Positions 6,246 to 6,484 of a DNA stretch of 6,484 nucleotides are shown in pieces. Both the position numbers and the translations under genes were made by a program. Positions within the stretch are counted from its first letter, which is position 1. Every line of letters starts with the position of its first letter. Origin of the DNA: JAERML01 sp035687895 (GTDB lineage Bacteria; Bacteroidota; Ignavibacteria; UBA10030; UBA6906); assembly GCA_035687895.1 (NCBI GenBank), contig DASRUE010000272.1, positions 1 through 6,484 on the forward strand, in the 5' to 3' direction. The notes beneath the pieces were generated by a model. It did no database searches and had not been told where the DNA came from. It worked only from the letters and a program-made list of their open reading frames with translations.

Positions 6246-6484
6246 ATGAACAGATTGCTGGACATATCCTCCGAAGGCGATATTCTCCCGCAATATCGGG
6301 GCACGCCCATCGGGCTTTTGCTGGAGTACCACAACCTCAACCGCCCGTATGAATCCTACGCAAACGCACAGTTGCTCATCGGGATGTGCATGGACAACCG
6401 GAAGCATCTCCACATTCCCGATAATTTTGCATTTATCATTCGTGCCGGCGGTGCAAACCTGCGGTACAGCGAGTTCAAAGTCTC
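6246..6484 (+). CDS. Beta-carbonic-anhydrase-like protein, 3'-truncated by the window edge
   Basis: The frame is open from ATG 6246 to the window end, giving 79 complete codons. The motif C48-M-D50-N-R52 matches the C-x-D-x-R zinc-site motif of beta-carbonic anhydrases, and FAFIIRAGGANLR (61-73) corresponds to the following FVIRNAGG-like strand and loop. The N-terminus GDILPQYRGTPIGLLLEYHN, with AQLLIGMCMDNRKHL after it, matches a subgroup of bacterial proteins annotated as carbonic anhydrase. Known beta enzymes hydrate CO2 to bicarbonate using Zn bound by Cys, His and Cys. The second part of the site (H-x-x-C) would lie beyond the window, so activity is not shown. AGGA at 6229-6232 is 13 bases upstream, rather far for a ribosome binding site. 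The gene directly follows the ABC remnant and may have been placed there by the same rearrangement. Confidence 0.8.
   Translation, partial: MNRLLDISSEGDILPQYRGTPIGLLLEYHNLNRPYESYANAQLLIGMCMDNRKHLHIPDNFAFIIRAGGANLRYSEFKV

Noticed and set aside
5918..6340. Minus-strand open frame of 140 codons near the right end
   Set aside because: It lies opposite the recognisable ABC remnant and carbonic-anhydrase-like start and shows no motifs.

Overview
All supported genes lie on the + strand. The best lineage clue is a pair of secreted proteins ending in type IX secretion system (T9SS) type A C-terminal sorting domains, with the pattern QNYPNPFNPTT...LGQ.VATLVDEE...GVYLYR...RKMLVV(K/R). This style is typical of the Bacteroidota/Chlorobi superphylum, and the wording of the domain suits Ignavibacteria-like lineages in particular. 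Base composition looks close to balanced. The lineage is inferred from protein style, not from a marker gene.

Left part (1-3044): the 3' end of one T9SS cargo gene is followed by a complete 697-residue secreted protein. That protein has fourteen Asp-box/YCF48-like beta-propeller repeats of about 41 residues and the same kind of sorting domain. The two sorting domains are about 86% identical at DNA level with no gaps, so they look like recently duplicated or converted modules.

Middle (3045-4651): the intergenic region holds a long imperfect inverted repeat with the architecture of an integron attC site (about 3149-3282). Directly downstream are a complete NmrA-family NAD(P)-binding protein, strikingly similar in layout to the NADPH sensor HSCARG/NMRAL1, and a small DUF6958-like protein. 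This is consistent with cassette-type cargo, but no integrase and no second attC are visible.

Right part (4652-6484): a signal-peptide-bearing, NHL/SMP-30-like six-blade propeller protein is followed by about 430 bases without a convincing gene. That gap contains two good hairpins, one of them with 17-base arms. The window then ends with two genes I identified directly from the sequence. One is an ABC transporter ATPase fragment of 53 codons that stops inside the Walker A loop. The other is the start of a beta-carbonic-anhydrase-like gene carrying a C-x-D-x-R motif, beginning 7 bases after the fragment's stop codon.

The genes do not form one obvious pathway. The window reads as an accessory region with secreted propellers, possible integron cassette cargo and a gene remnant left by a deletion or rearrangement.
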